Part shown: positions 49,038 to 56,971 of the stretch, piece by piece
Numbering within the stretch: position 1 is the stretch's first letter
Layout: the number at the start of each line of letters is the position of its first letter
Origin: WQXF01 sp031552825
Lineage (GTDB): Bacteria; Bacillota; Clostridia; Christensenellales; Aristaeellaceae
Direction of reading: 5' to 3'
Assembly (NCBI GenBank): GCA_031552825.1
Contig: JAVBMD010000002.1
Coordinates: forward strand, 62,001 to 126,000
DNA: 64,000 nt
Position numbers and translations under genes: made by a program
Notes under the pieces: model-generated
What the model saw: only the letters and a program-made list of their open reading frames with translations
Databases searched by the model: none
What the model was told of the DNA's origin: nothing

Positions 49038-49208
49038 TCAATTTTCGTAGCTGTCGCACATGCTTTCGTCGGGCTTGCCGCTGTTGCTGCGCGGCGTGGG
49101 GCACACGCTGATGCTGTTCAGTTTGCAGCGTTTCTGCGCCGTATGGTTGTGCTTGCAGGAGCTAACCGAGCAATGAATGCATTGACCGCCGTGATTGCCG
49201 TGTTGCAT
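49038..49208 (-). CDS. DUF1540 small cysteine-rich protein
   Basis: 56 residues; ATG 49208 after AAAGGAGG. CIHCSVSSCKHNHTAQKRCKLNSISV is the DUF1540 pattern with its spaced cysteines, and a further Cys lies in ESMCDSY. The family is small, metal-binding by appearance and common in spore-forming Clostridia; its function is unknown. It diverges from the riboswitch-queT unit. Confidence 0.85.
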   Translation of the reverse strand: MQHGNHGGQCIHCSVSSCKHNHTAQKRCKLNSISVCPTPRSNSGKPDESMCDSYEN

Positions 49209-49251
49209 AGAGAAACCTCCTTTTGCGTTGGTGTTCCTATTGTCTGCGCGC

Positions 49252-49280
49252 TTGCGGTTTTTCATGCATCATGCTATACT
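49252..49280 (+). promoter_or_regulatory. queT promoter
   Basis: TTGCGG (49252-49257), 17-bp spacer, TATACT (49275-49280), about 20 bases before the riboswitch aptamer. Confidence 0.7.
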
Positions 49281-49298
49281 ATCCACGACAATCAAATC

Positions 49299-49340
49299 GG
49301 ACAGTTCGTAACCATCCTGTCCTTAAACAAAACTACGGGC
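49299..49340 (+). promoter_or_regulatory. preQ1-I riboswitch aptamer
   Basis: P1 stem GGACAG/CTGTCC encloses TTCGTAACCAT. The A-rich tail TTAAACAAAACTACGGG follows, whose GG can pair with the CC of the loop to make the H-type pseudoknot. Layout and sequence closely follow the Thermoanaerobacter-type preQ1-I class (loop GUAACC, tail UUAACAAAACAAGG). It lies in the leader of a QueT transporter gene, the expected target. Confidence 0.85.
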
Positions 49341-49349
49341 TTTGCGTGC

Positions 49350-49390
49350 GGTCGGCACGGCATTTTGCCGCCGCCGTCGTTTTGTTTGGG
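49350..49390 (+). terminator. Riboswitch expression platform (likely terminator)
   Basis: A GC-rich stem around GGCACGGCA...TTGCCGCCGCC, then GTCGTTTTGTTT, sits between the aptamer and the queT ribosome site. preQ1 binding would favour termination. The exact pairing is uncertain. Confidence 0.5.
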
Positions 49391-49431
49391 AAAGGTTATG
49401 CGAACGCCAAACAAAACGGAGGGCAAAGACC

Positions 49432-49923
49432 TTGAAAAAATTTTCCATCGGCCAACTGACCCGCGGCGCGCTCATCGCCGCCCTGTACACCGCGATTTCG
49501 CTGCTGCTGGCTCCTATCAGCATGGGCTTTGGCGGCGTTGACCTGCGCATCGCCGAGGCCTTCACCGTGCTGCCGATCCTGCTGCCCGAGGCTGTTCCGG
49601 CGCTCTTCATCGGCTGCCTATTGACCAATATCTTTGCCGGCGGCATGCTGCTGGACATCCTCCTCGGCTCGCTGGCCACGCTGCTGGCAGCGCTGTGTAC
49701 GCGCAAGCTGCGCGAGCGCCCCATTTGGTTGGCCGTACTGCCGCCGGTAGTATTCAACATGCTGATCGTCGGGCCAATGGTGCATTTTCTATACGCGCCC
49801 GCCATTCCGCTGGTGGCGTGCATTCTATCGGTTGGCGCGGGGCAGGCCATCGCCTGCTATGCGCTGGGCATCCCGCTGCTGCTGGCGGTAAGAAAGCTGC
49901 CGGAACGCCTCCTCAAATCATAA
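49432..49923 (+). CDS. queT: QueT family queuosine-precursor transporter
   Basis: 163 residues; TTG start with GGAGG at 9 bases. Five or six hydrophobic segments: LTRGALIAALYTAISLLLAPISMGFGGVDLRIAEAFTVLPIL, then EAVPALFIGCLLTNIFAGGMLLDILLGSLATLLAAL. This is the S-component of an ECF-type importer for preQ1/queuine, and needs the shared EcfAAT energising module encoded elsewhere. The preQ1-I riboswitch upstream supports the substrate. Confidence 0.93.
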   Translation: MKKFSIGQLTRGALIAALYTAISLLLAPISMGFGGVDLRIAEAFTVLPILLPEAVPALFIGCLLTNIFAGGMLLDILLGSLATLLAALCTRKLRERPIWLAVLPPVVFNMLIVGPMVHFLYAPAIPLVACILSVGAGQAIACYALGIPLLLAVRKLPERLLKS

Positions 49924-49972
49924 TCGAACCAAGCCAACAATAAATCAAGCCAAAGCCCAATTTGGAGGAGCC

Positions 49973-51283
49973 ATGGAGGATCTTTTTTCCGTCGCCGAGC
50001 ATTCGCTCAAGCCATTGGCCGATCGCATGCGCCCCACCACGCTGGATGATTTTCTCGGTCAGGAGCATATTGTGGGGCCGGGTAAGTTGTTGCGCCGCGC
50101 CATTGAGGCCGACCGCATGACCAGCGCCATCTTCTATGGCCCGCCGGGCTGCGGAAAGACCACGCTGGCCGCCATCATCGCCGCCACCACGCAATCGGCC
50201 TTTGCGCAGCTAAACGCCGTCACCAGCGGCGTGGCGGATTTGCGCGCCGTGCTCAAGGATGCCGAGGATCGGCGCAAGCTCTACGGCAAAACCACCTACC
50301 TGCTGCTCGACGAGTGCCATCGCTGGAACAAGGCGCAGAGCGACTGCGTGCTACCCGCCATCGAAAAGGGCTTGGTGCGCTTCATCGGCTCTACCACGGA
50401 GAACCCTTCGGTGGCTATGACCCCGGCCATCGTGAGCCGATGCCGCGTGTTCCGCTTTCTGCCGCTAACGCAGGCCGACGTGGAGGAGGGCATCCGCCGC
50501 GCGCTGCGCGATCCGGTAAACGGCTTTGGCGATCGCAAGATCGAGCTGACCGACGAAGCGCTGCGCCACATCGCCCGCGTCGCCAACGGCGATGTGCGCT
50601 CGGCGCTCGGCGCGCTGGAACTGGCGGTGCTCACCACCGCGCCCGACGCCGACGGCATCGCCCGCGTCACGCTGGCGGTAGCCGAGGAATCGATCCAACG
50701 ACCAGTTTTGCGCTGTGACGAATCGCTGTTCTACGATATGCTTAGCGCGTTCTGCAAAAGCCTGCGCGGCAGCGATAGCGACGCGGCACTGGCTTGGTAC
50801 GCGCGGCTCACCTACGCGGGCGTCGATCCGCGGCTGATCGTGCGGCGCATCATCGCCCACGCCAGCGAGGACGTCGGCCTCGCCAATCCCGCCGCCATGC
50901 TGCAGGCCGTCGCCGCCGCGCAAGCGCTGGAGTTCATCGGCATGCCGGAGGCCAAGCTGCCGATCGCGCAGGCCATCATCGCGGTGTGCGAAAGCCCGAA
51001 ATCCAACAGCGTGGTAGCCGCCATCGGCGCGGCGCTCGAGGACGCAGAACACGGCGGCTTCGGCGCGGTGCCGCTGCATCTGCGCGACACCAACTACCCC
51101 AGCCACGAACAAGCCGCGCCCGGCGAGCAAAAAAACTATGTCTATCCGCACGATTTCCCCGGCCACTGGATTCCGCAAAAGTACATGCCGCCCGAACTGG
51201 AGGGAAAGCGATATTATGTGCCCAGCGATCAGGGTGCGGAGGGGAAATTCATCGAGCAGCACAAAAGACGCGGAAAAGGGTGA
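49973..51283 (+). CDS. rarA: Replication-associated recombination protein A (RarA/MgsA)
   Basis: 436 residues. Clamp-loader-like AAA ATPase: MRPTTLDDFLGQEHIVGPGKLLRRAIE, Walker A FYGPPGCGKTTLAA, Walker B YLLLDECHRWNKAQ (Asp-Glu), sensor FIGSTTENPSVAMTPAIVSRCRVF, then the MgsA C-terminal region (YPHDFPGHWIPQKYMPPELEGKRYY). It acts at stalled replication forks. GGAGG precedes ATG 49973. Confidence 0.95.
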   Translation: MEDLFSVAEHSLKPLADRMRPTTLDDFLGQEHIVGPGKLLRRAIEADRMTSAIFYGPPGCGKTTLAAIIAATTQSAFAQLNAVTSGVADLRAVLKDAEDRRKLYGKTTYLLLDECHRWNKAQSDCVLPAIEKGLVRFIGSTTENPSVAMTPAIVSRCRVFRFLPLTQADVEEGIRRALRDPVNGFGDRKIELTDEALRHIARVANGDVRSALGALELAVLTTAPDADGIARVTLAVAEESIQRPVLRCDESLFYDMLSAFCKSLRGSDSDAALAWYARLTYAGVDPRLIVRRIIAHASEDVGLANPAAMLQAVAAAQALEFIGMPEAKLPIAQAIIAVCESPKSNSVVAAIGAALEDAEHGGFGAVPLHLRDTNYPSHEQAAPGEQKNYVYPHDFPGHWIPQKYMPPELEGKRYYVPSDQGAEGKFIEQHKRRGKG

Positions 51284-51288
51284 AACAT

Positions 51289-52233
51289 ATGAGGCAATTG
51301 CTCTCGCTTTTCTTGGCAATCATGCTTGCCCTAAGCACCGTCGGTATCGTGTCCGCTGAAGCCCCGGCAAAAATCGGCGTTTGCATCGATACATTCGACA
51401 GCAATTTCATGACGCTCTACCGTTATGAGCTGGCGCGTTACCTGACCGAATTGGGCTGCGTGGTGTCCATTGCGGACGGAGAAAACGACCAAACGCTGCA
51501 GTTTTATCAGATCGAAACCTTTATTGCGCAGGGAATAGACGCGCTGATCGTAAATCCAGTCCATCCTACCAAAGCCGCAAGGATGGTGGCGCTCGCCAAA
51601 GCCGCAAACATCCCCCTCGTTTTTGTCCGCCGTGAGCCTACAACGGAAGACTTACTGCTTTGGGACAAGGTTTGCTATATCGGCACCGACTATCGCCAGT
51701 ACGGCACATGCATGGGGGAAATCATCGCCGATACCACCAACCGAGGCGATTGGAACGGCAACGGCGTGGTGGATTGCGCGTTCATCCTCGGCGAACGGGA
51801 ATACATGCACCCAAGCCACCATCAGGTCTTTGCTTTGCGCGCATTGTCGGCTGCCGGGCTGGAAAGCCGAGTACTCACAGCCGAATATGGCGAATGGCGC
51901 AAGGAAAACGGCTATTCGCTGGCTGCAAAAATGCTTAACTCGTTCGGATCACAAATCGACGTAATCTTTTGCGCCAACGACGGCATGGCGGAAGGCGCCG
52001 TTCAGGCCGTCCGTGAGGCCGGGCGCACCGTAGGCAAGGACATCTACCTAATCGGCGTCGACGCGATCTATGAAGTCGTCGAGCTGGTGCGGCTTGGCGA
52101 GGTCACCGGCACTGTTCTCAACGATCACGTTGCGCAAGCGCATCTGGCCGCCGATACAGCCTTGCACATGGTCAAAGGGGAACCGTTTGAGCGATATATC
52201 CTTGTTGATTTCGTTAAGATTGTCAAACAATAA
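51289..52233 (+). CDS. Exported sugar-binding protein (periplasmic-binding type 1), solitary
   Basis: 314 residues with a signal peptide (LLSLFLAIMLALSTVGIVSAEA) and no lipobox cysteine. Fold: KIGVCIDTFDSNFMTLYRYELARYL, GIDALIVNPVHPTKAARMVALAKAANIPLVFV, YIGTDYRQYGTCMGEII, DVIFCANDGMAEGAVQAVREAG, IGVDAIYEVVELV. This is the galactose/ribose-binding MglB-like pattern. No ABC permease or ATPase for it is adjacent (rarA is 5 bases upstream, a terminator follows), so it may feed a sensor or a distant transporter. Confidence 0.88.
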   Translation: MRQLLSLFLAIMLALSTVGIVSAEAPAKIGVCIDTFDSNFMTLYRYELARYLTELGCVVSIADGENDQTLQFYQIETFIAQGIDALIVNPVHPTKAARMVALAKAANIPLVFVRREPTTEDLLLWDKVCYIGTDYRQYGTCMGEIIADTTNRGDWNGNGVVDCAFILGEREYMHPSHHQVFALRALSAAGLESRVLTAEYGEWRKENGYSLAAKMLNSFGSQIDVIFCANDGMAEGAVQAVREAGRTVGKDIYLIGVDAIYEVVELVRLGEVTGTVLNDHVAQAHLAADTALHMVKGEPFERYILVDFVKIVKQ

Positions 52234-52243
52234 GGCCGCATCA

Positions 52244-52278
52244 AGATGCTTTCGGATTCATCCGAGAGCATTTTTTAA
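52244..52278 (+). terminator. Terminator of the sugar-binding protein gene
   Basis: GATGCTTTCGGAT-tc-ATCCGAGAGCAT, then TTTTTT. Confidence 0.85.
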
Positions 52279-52375
52279 CAGGCAACTTGCTACAAAAGGA
52301 ACAAATGCATATCCTTCTTCGTTGAATTGATAAAGCCCGTACTTTTTCTTCAGCGCAGACAGGAGGGAAAAACCA

Positions 52376-52960
52376 ATGAAAAAACAGGGAATGGTCTGTC
52401 TCTTGCTTTTTCTTTGCTCGCCGCTGTTCGGGTCGGCCGCTTCGCGACTGCCCGATACCCCCGCGCCGGAAACCTGGCGCGAAACAATCACCGAAGAACT
52501 GGCCGCGTTGGATCTGATAATTGACGCGCCGTTTGCCGTGGATGATCGCTTTACCGAACCGGGTATCCGCCTGTTCACCACCGCCGGAGAGGGCAGGCTG
52601 TCCCTGCATCAACGCCTGCAGGATCAAGACACGCCGCTGCATTATTGCATCGGATCCAGCGAGGATGTCCACACCGCGGACCCAGCCGCCGCGTGGGCGC
52701 TGCTTTCACGCGCGATTCCGGCATTTGTGCATGCCACGACCCCTGATGCAACAGAGCAGGATGCGCAAATCCTGCGGGATGCGCTGCGTAAGTTAATCGA
52801 CGAACAAGCGGCATTGGAATCCGGCGCGCAACCGATCGACGCAATCTACGACCTGCGGAATACGCATTACTATCTCTATAGCGGCAACGCGGAATTTGCG
52901 CCGCGTCTGGGCGTCGAATATTTTGATCCGATCACGCCGGACCTCCCAGCCGCCTCATAA
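52376..52960 (+). CDS. Exported protein of unknown function
   Basis: 194 residues with a signal peptide (KKQGMVCLLLFLCSPLFGSAAS). The mature part (PETWRETITEELAALDLIIDAPFAVDDRFTEPGIRLFTTAGEG...) has mixed helix and strand and no motif I recognise; DLRNTHYYLYSGNAEFAPRLGVEYFDP closes it. ATG 52376 has AGGAGGG upstream. It is followed at once by composite repeat B. Confidence 0.65.
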   Translation: MKKQGMVCLLLFLCSPLFGSAASRLPDTPAPETWRETITEELAALDLIIDAPFAVDDRFTEPGIRLFTTAGEGRLSLHQRLQDQDTPLHYCIGSSEDVHTADPAAAWALLSRAIPAFVHATTPDATEQDAQILRDALRKLIDEQAALESGAQPIDAIYDLRNTHYYLYSGNAEFAPRLGVEYFDPITPDLPAAS

Positions 52961-52976
52961 TCCTTTAAATCAAAAA

Positions 52977-53237
52977 ATCTCCACGCACCGCCTGTGCATG
53001 GAGATCAGACCATCAACAAAGTCACGCAGATGGGCTGCGAAGGTCCAGGGCGATCGCAAAGCCCTGGTCGCATCCGCAGATGCGAAATGCCTTGAAGCAA
53101 GGTTTGTAAGGAATTCCACCCTTTGCGAAGGGCGGCCAAGGGGCTTATCGCTCGCCCTTTGGAATCCTTCTCTACGCATCATACTACTTTGTTGATACGC
53201 TGAATCTCCACGCACCGCCTGTGCATGGAGATTTTTT
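52977..53237. repeat. Composite repeat element B between duplicated terminator hairpins
   Basis: Two identical 29-nt hairpins (ATCTCCA-c-GCAC-cgcct-GTGC-a-TGGAGAT) at 52977-53005 and 53204-53232, the second followed by TTTTTT, flank a 198-nt core. Its ends are TCAGaccATCAACAAAGT and ACTTTGTTGATacgCTGA (counting the final T of hairpin 1), that is, terminal inverted repeats. The core contains paired blocks such as CCAGGGCGATCGCAAAGCCCTGG. It shares ATCAACAAAGTC, GTCCAGG and TCCGCAG with element A, but has a different flanking hairpin. Confidence 0.75.
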
Positions 53238-53243
53238 GATCGT

Positions 53244-54212
53244 TCACCGCTCTTCCCGGAAGTAGTTCACCCCGCAGCCCTTGGGCTGCATCTTCTCGCG
53301 GCTGAGCTGAATCGAGGTCACTACCAGCACCACGATCGTAGCGATAAACGGCAGCATCGCGGCGATGGAGGGCGGAATGGCGATAATGGTGGCTGGGATA
53401 TAAAGGCGAAGCACGCTCAGCGCGCCGAAAGCCAGCGAACCGTAAAGCACGCGGTAGGGGCTCCACGCGGCAAAGATGACAAGCGCTACCGCGATCCAGC
53501 CCAAGCCGTTGATGCAGTTGTACGTCCAACTGCCGCCGCAGGTCACCAGCGACACATAAGCGCCGCCAAGCCCGCAGATGCCACCGCCCAGCGCAATGTG
53601 AACGTATTTGTAGGCCGTCACATTGATGCCCACGGCATCGGCGGCAGCAGGATTTTCACCAACGGCGCGCAGATTCAGGCCGCGCCGCGTGTGGTTGAAG
53701 TACAGGCCGACCAGCACGCACAGCAGCGCGCCGAAGTACACGAAAAAGTTGTGGTTGAACAGCAGCTTGCCCAGATAGGGAATGCGGCTGAGCGCGCCCA
53801 TATCGATGGGCTTGAAAAAATCGATCACGTTCTGCGCCAGCACCGCGGAGCGCGTGGGGGAGTTCATAATCAAGCTGTTGCCGATGTAATTGGCAATGCC
53901 GGTGCCGAAGATGGTCAGCGTAAGACCGGTGACGTTTTGATTGGCCTTGAGCGTGACGGAGAGCAGCGCGTAGAGCAGCGCCCCAGCCATGCCCGCCAGA
54001 AAGGCGGCGCATAGCGCCCAGACCGGGCTGCCGGTGACATACCCCGCCCAGAAGCCGAAGATCGCGCCCAGATACATCATGCCCTCGACGCCCAGGTTCA
54101 GGTTGCCGGATTTTTCGGTAATCACCTCGCCCAGCGTGCCGAACATCAGCGGCACCCCTGCCAACACCGCCGCGTAGACGAAGCTGACCAGATATTGCAC
54201 AAAATTATCCAT
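53244..54212 (-). CDS. Nucleoside ABC transporter permease (YufQ/NupQ-like)
   Basis: 322 residues, polytopic, BPD_transp_2 family. FGTLGEVITEKSGNLNLGVEGMMYLGAIFGFW near the N-terminus and RRGLNLRAVGENPAAADAVGINVTAYKYVHIALGGGICGLGGAY are the conserved blocks. The start ATG 54212 follows AAGGAGG; it overlaps the other permease gene by 8 bases. Last gene of the BMP-ATPase-permease-permease operon. Confidence 0.93.
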   Translation of the reverse strand: MDNFVQYLVSFVYAAVLAGVPLMFGTLGEVITEKSGNLNLGVEGMMYLGAIFGFWAGYVTGSPVWALCAAFLAGMAGALLYALLSVTLKANQNVTGLTLTIFGTGIANYIGNSLIMNSPTRSAVLAQNVIDFFKPIDMGALSRIPYLGKLLFNHNFFVYFGALLCVLVGLYFNHTRRGLNLRAVGENPAAADAVGINVTAYKYVHIALGGGICGLGGAYVSLVTCGGSWTYNCINGLGWIAVALVIFAAWSPYRVLYGSLAFGALSVLRLYIPATIIAIPPSIAAMLPFIATIVVLVVTSIQLSREKMQPKGCGVNYFREER

Positions 54213-55302
54213 GCGCAGCTTCCTCCTTCTTGGGATCTCGCACATGCAGCTCCACGCGGTAGCGAACGAAGAATTCCGAGCCTAGCACAAAGAACAGCAG
54301 GATGCCTTGCAGCACCGCCGCCGCCGCGTTGGAGATGCCGAAGATCGATTCGACGTATCCGCTGCCCTTCTGCAACATCGCGAACAGGAAGGAAACCGGC
54401 AGCATCGCCAGCGGATTGAGCTGCGAAAGCCAAGAAACCGTGATCGCCGTGAAGCCCACGCCGCCGGCCACCGAATCGGTGAGGGTGCGGTCGGCTCCGG
54501 CCGCTTGCAGCATACCCGCCAATCCGCAGATGCCCGCCGAAAGGATCATCGTGCGCACGATGACGCGGCGCACGTTCATTCCGGCATAGCGGGCGGTATT
54601 CTCGTTTTCGCCGACGACGCTGATTTCGTAGCCCTGCTTGGTGTAGCGCAGATACCAGAAAATTGCCACCATCAGCACCAGCGCCACCACCCAGCCGATG
54701 TGTACGCCCAGCAGCTTAGGCAACTGCGCCGCCTTGGCAAAACGCGCAATCTTTGGGAAGCCCATATCAGCCGGGTTGCGCCACGGCCCTTCGCGCAGGA
54801 ATTGGATGATGTATAGCGCCACGTAGTTCATCATCAGCGTAAACAGCGTCTCATTGGTGCTAAAGCGCGCCTTGAACCAGGCCGGAATCGCGCCCCACAG
54901 CCCGGCAGCTACGAAGGCAGCCACCGCCATCACGATGTAGAGCAGCCACGAGGGCCAATCGGCATGAAACAGCGCGAAATAGGAGGCGGCGATTGCGCCA
55001 ACGCAGATCTGTCCCTCGGCGCCGATATTCCAGAACCGCATGCGGAACGCCAGCGTGATGCCCAGCGCGGTCACAAACAGCGGGATGACCATCTTAACGG
55101 TTTCGATCAGCGCCGTCTTGCTGCCCAGCGAACCGGTAACCATGTTGGCATAAACGGCAAACAGGTTGTGGCCAAGAAACTGAATGAACAACCCGCCGGT
55201 AAGCAGCGCCAGCAGTACCGCCGCCACACGGATCAGCAGCGCGGTTCGCGGCGCGATATCGGTGCGCTGCACAGCGCGAAGGATCGGAATGCTTTTCATC
55301 AT
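54205..55302 (-). CDS. Nucleoside ABC transporter permease (YufP/NupP-like)
   Basis: 365 residues, BPD_transp_2 family. Motifs MVIPLFVTALGITLAFRMRFWNIGAEGQICVGAIAASYFAL and TKQGYEISVVGENENTARYAGMNVRRVIVRTMILSAGICGLAGMLQ. The start ATG 55302 after GGGGAGG overlaps the ATPase stop by four bases. The frame continues upstream in the same phase through the ATPase gene, so longer start choices should be ignored. Confidence 0.93.
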   Translation of the reverse strand: MMKSIPILRAVQRTDIAPRTALLIRVAAVLLALLTGGLFIQFLGHNLFAVYANMVTGSLGSKTALIETVKMVIPLFVTALGITLAFRMRFWNIGAEGQICVGAIAASYFALFHADWPSWLLYIVMAVAAFVAAGLWGAIPAWFKARFSTNETLFTLMMNYVALYIIQFLREGPWRNPADMGFPKIARFAKAAQLPKLLGVHIGWVVALVLMVAIFWYLRYTKQGYEISVVGENENTARYAGMNVRRVIVRTMILSAGICGLAGMLQAAGADRTLTDSVAGGVGFTAITVSWLSQLNPLAMLPVSFLFAMLQKGSGYVESIFGISNAAAAVLQGILLFFVLGSEFFVRYRVELHVRDPKKEEAAHG

Positions 55303-56903
55303 ACGGCGCCTCCCCGCGCATCCGCGTTCATCTCGGGCACGCTCACAGCGGAGGGGATGCTGCCCGCGTCGGTCATCAGCGCGCCGACCTGATGCTTGGT
55401 AACGGTACGCGCATCGACGATGTCGGTCACGCGCCCGGCGCACAGCACCAGAATGCGATCGCACAGGCCGAGCAGCACGTCCAAATCCTCGCCCACAAAC
55501 AGCACCGCCACGCCGCGCTTCTTCTGTGCGTTGAGCAGATCGTAGATGGTGTAGGAGGAGCGGATGTCCAGCCCTCGTACCGGATAGGCGGTAATCAGCA
55601 GCTTTGGCTGCGAGGAAATCTCGCGCCCCAGCAGCACCTTCTGCACGTTGCCGCCGGAAAGGCGACGCACCGGCGTATGGATGCCCGGCGTCAACACCGC
55701 CAGATCGTCGACCAGCTTCGTGGCGCGGCCTTCGATGGCCTTGCGATACACCGCCGGGCCGGGGGAGAGATAGTAATCCTTGAGCAGCAGATTGTCCACG
55801 ATGTCCATAGAGGGGACCAGCCCCATGCCCAACCGATCCTCGGGAACGAAGGCAAGGGTCACGCCCAGATGCGAAATGGCACGCGGCTCCAAGCGGGTAA
55901 TATCCTTGGATTGACCCTCCAGATGGATGGTGATCCGCCCTTCCTCGGCTGGCATCAGTCCGGCGATTTTCTCGCACAGCTCCTTCTGCCCGCTGCCCGC
56001 CACGCCTGCCACGCCCAATATTTCGCCGGGGCGGATGTCGAAGCTAACATCTTTCAGTTTGAGCTCGCCTTCCTTGCCGCGCACGCTCAATCCTTCGACA
56101 CGCAGCACCGGCTCCTTGTCCGCGCCGAGGGAATCCGGCCGATCGAGCGCTAAATCCACCGTCTCGCCGACCATCTTTTCGATCAGCCGCTCGACCGTCA
56201 CCTCGGAGCGCACCACAGTATCCATCAGTTTGCCGCGCCGCAGAATGGCGATGCGGTCGGAGACCTCCATCACCTCGTTCAGCTTGTGGGTAATCAGGAT
56301 CACCGCGCAGCCCTGCGCGCGCATGTGGCGCAGGATAACAAACAGGCGCTCGATTTCCTGCGGGGTCAGCACGGCGGTGGGCTCGTCGAGGATCAGGATG
56401 CGCGCACCCCGGTACAGCACCTTGAGGATCTCCACGGTCTGCTTTTCGCTGACAGAAAGGTCGTAAATCTTTCGGTTCGGATCGATGTAGAGGCCGTAGT
56501 CCTTGCACAACTCCGCGATCTTGCCCGCGACGCTTACGCGATTCGCGCCCCGCCCCGCCTTGGTTCCCAGCACAATATTATCCGCGACGGACAGCACATC
56601 CACCAGCTTGAAGTGCTGGTGGATCATACCGATGCCCAGACGAAAGGCGTCGATCGGCGAGCGAATCTCCGCGCGCTTGCCGTCGACATAGATCCGTCCG
56701 TGATCGGGGCGGTAAATGCCGGAAAGCATGTTCATCAGCGTGGTTTTGCCGGAGCCGTTTTCGCCGAGCAAGGAAAGGATCTCGCCCTTGCGCACCGAAA
56801 GATCGATGTGGTCATTGGCGATCACCGGGCCAAAGGTCTTTGTCAGCCCGCGCAACTCGATGGCTACAGTCTGCGCATCCTCGCGCGGAGTGTTGGTCTG
56901 CAT
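55299..56903 (-). CDS. Nucleoside ABC transporter ATPase, two-domain (YufO/NupO-like)
   Basis: 534 residues with two ABC domains. Domain 1: Walker A SLLGENGSGKTTLMNMLSG, signature LSVSEKQTVEIL (degenerate), Walker B ILILDEPTAVLTPQE. Domain 2: GVAGSGQKELCEKIAGLM in place of a classic Walker A, signature RRLSGGNVQKVLLG, and LLITAYPVRGLD in place of Walker B, so site 2 is degenerate, as is normal for sugar/nucleoside ABC proteins. ATG 56903 follows AGGAGG. It is separated from the BMP gene by a stable stem-loop. Confidence 0.94.
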   Translation of the reverse strand: MQTNTPREDAQTVAIELRGLTKTFGPVIANDHIDLSVRKGEILSLLGENGSGKTTLMNMLSGIYRPDHGRIYVDGKRAEIRSPIDAFRLGIGMIHQHFKLVDVLSVADNIVLGTKAGRGANRVSVAGKIAELCKDYGLYIDPNRKIYDLSVSEKQTVEILKVLYRGARILILDEPTAVLTPQEIERLFVILRHMRAQGCAVILITHKLNEVMEVSDRIAILRRGKLMDTVVRSEVTVERLIEKMVGETVDLALDRPDSLGADKEPVLRVEGLSVRGKEGELKLKDVSFDIRPGEILGVAGVAGSGQKELCEKIAGLMPAEEGRITIHLEGQSKDITRLEPRAISHLGVTLAFVPEDRLGMGLVPSMDIVDNLLLKDYYLSPGPAVYRKAIEGRATKLVDDLAVLTPGIHTPVRRLSGGNVQKVLLGREISSQPKLLITAYPVRGLDIRSSYTIYDLLNAQKKRGVAVLFVGEDLDVLLGLCDRILVLCAGRVTDIVDARTVTKHQVGALMTDAGSIPSAVSVPEMNADARGGAV

Positions 56904-56925
56904 GCCGCACCTCCTAAATTTCGGA

Positions 56926-56952
56926 ACGCCCGCCGTGCAATACGGCGGGCGT
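56926..56952 (-). other. Intercistronic stem-loop between BMP and ATPase genes
   Basis: ACGCCCGCCGT-gcaat-ACGGCGGGCGT, 11 bp, no T-run. Likely a partial terminator or mRNA 3'-end stabiliser that lets the binding protein be made in excess over the transporter. Confidence 0.65.
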
Positions 56953-56971
56953 CCGCGTACCCTAGGGGGAA

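Noticed and set aside
48132..51319. Long minus-strand frames opposite the YyaL-type gene and rarA
   Set aside because: Antisense to conserved proteins and without motifs. The same holds for plus-strand frames opposite the BMP operon (about 55.4-57.9 kb).
54205..55977. A fused 590-residue ATPase-permease protein
   Set aside because: The open frame continues upstream of the permease start only as a shadow of the ATPase gene. A GGGGAGG site and ATGA overlap fix the permease start at 55302.
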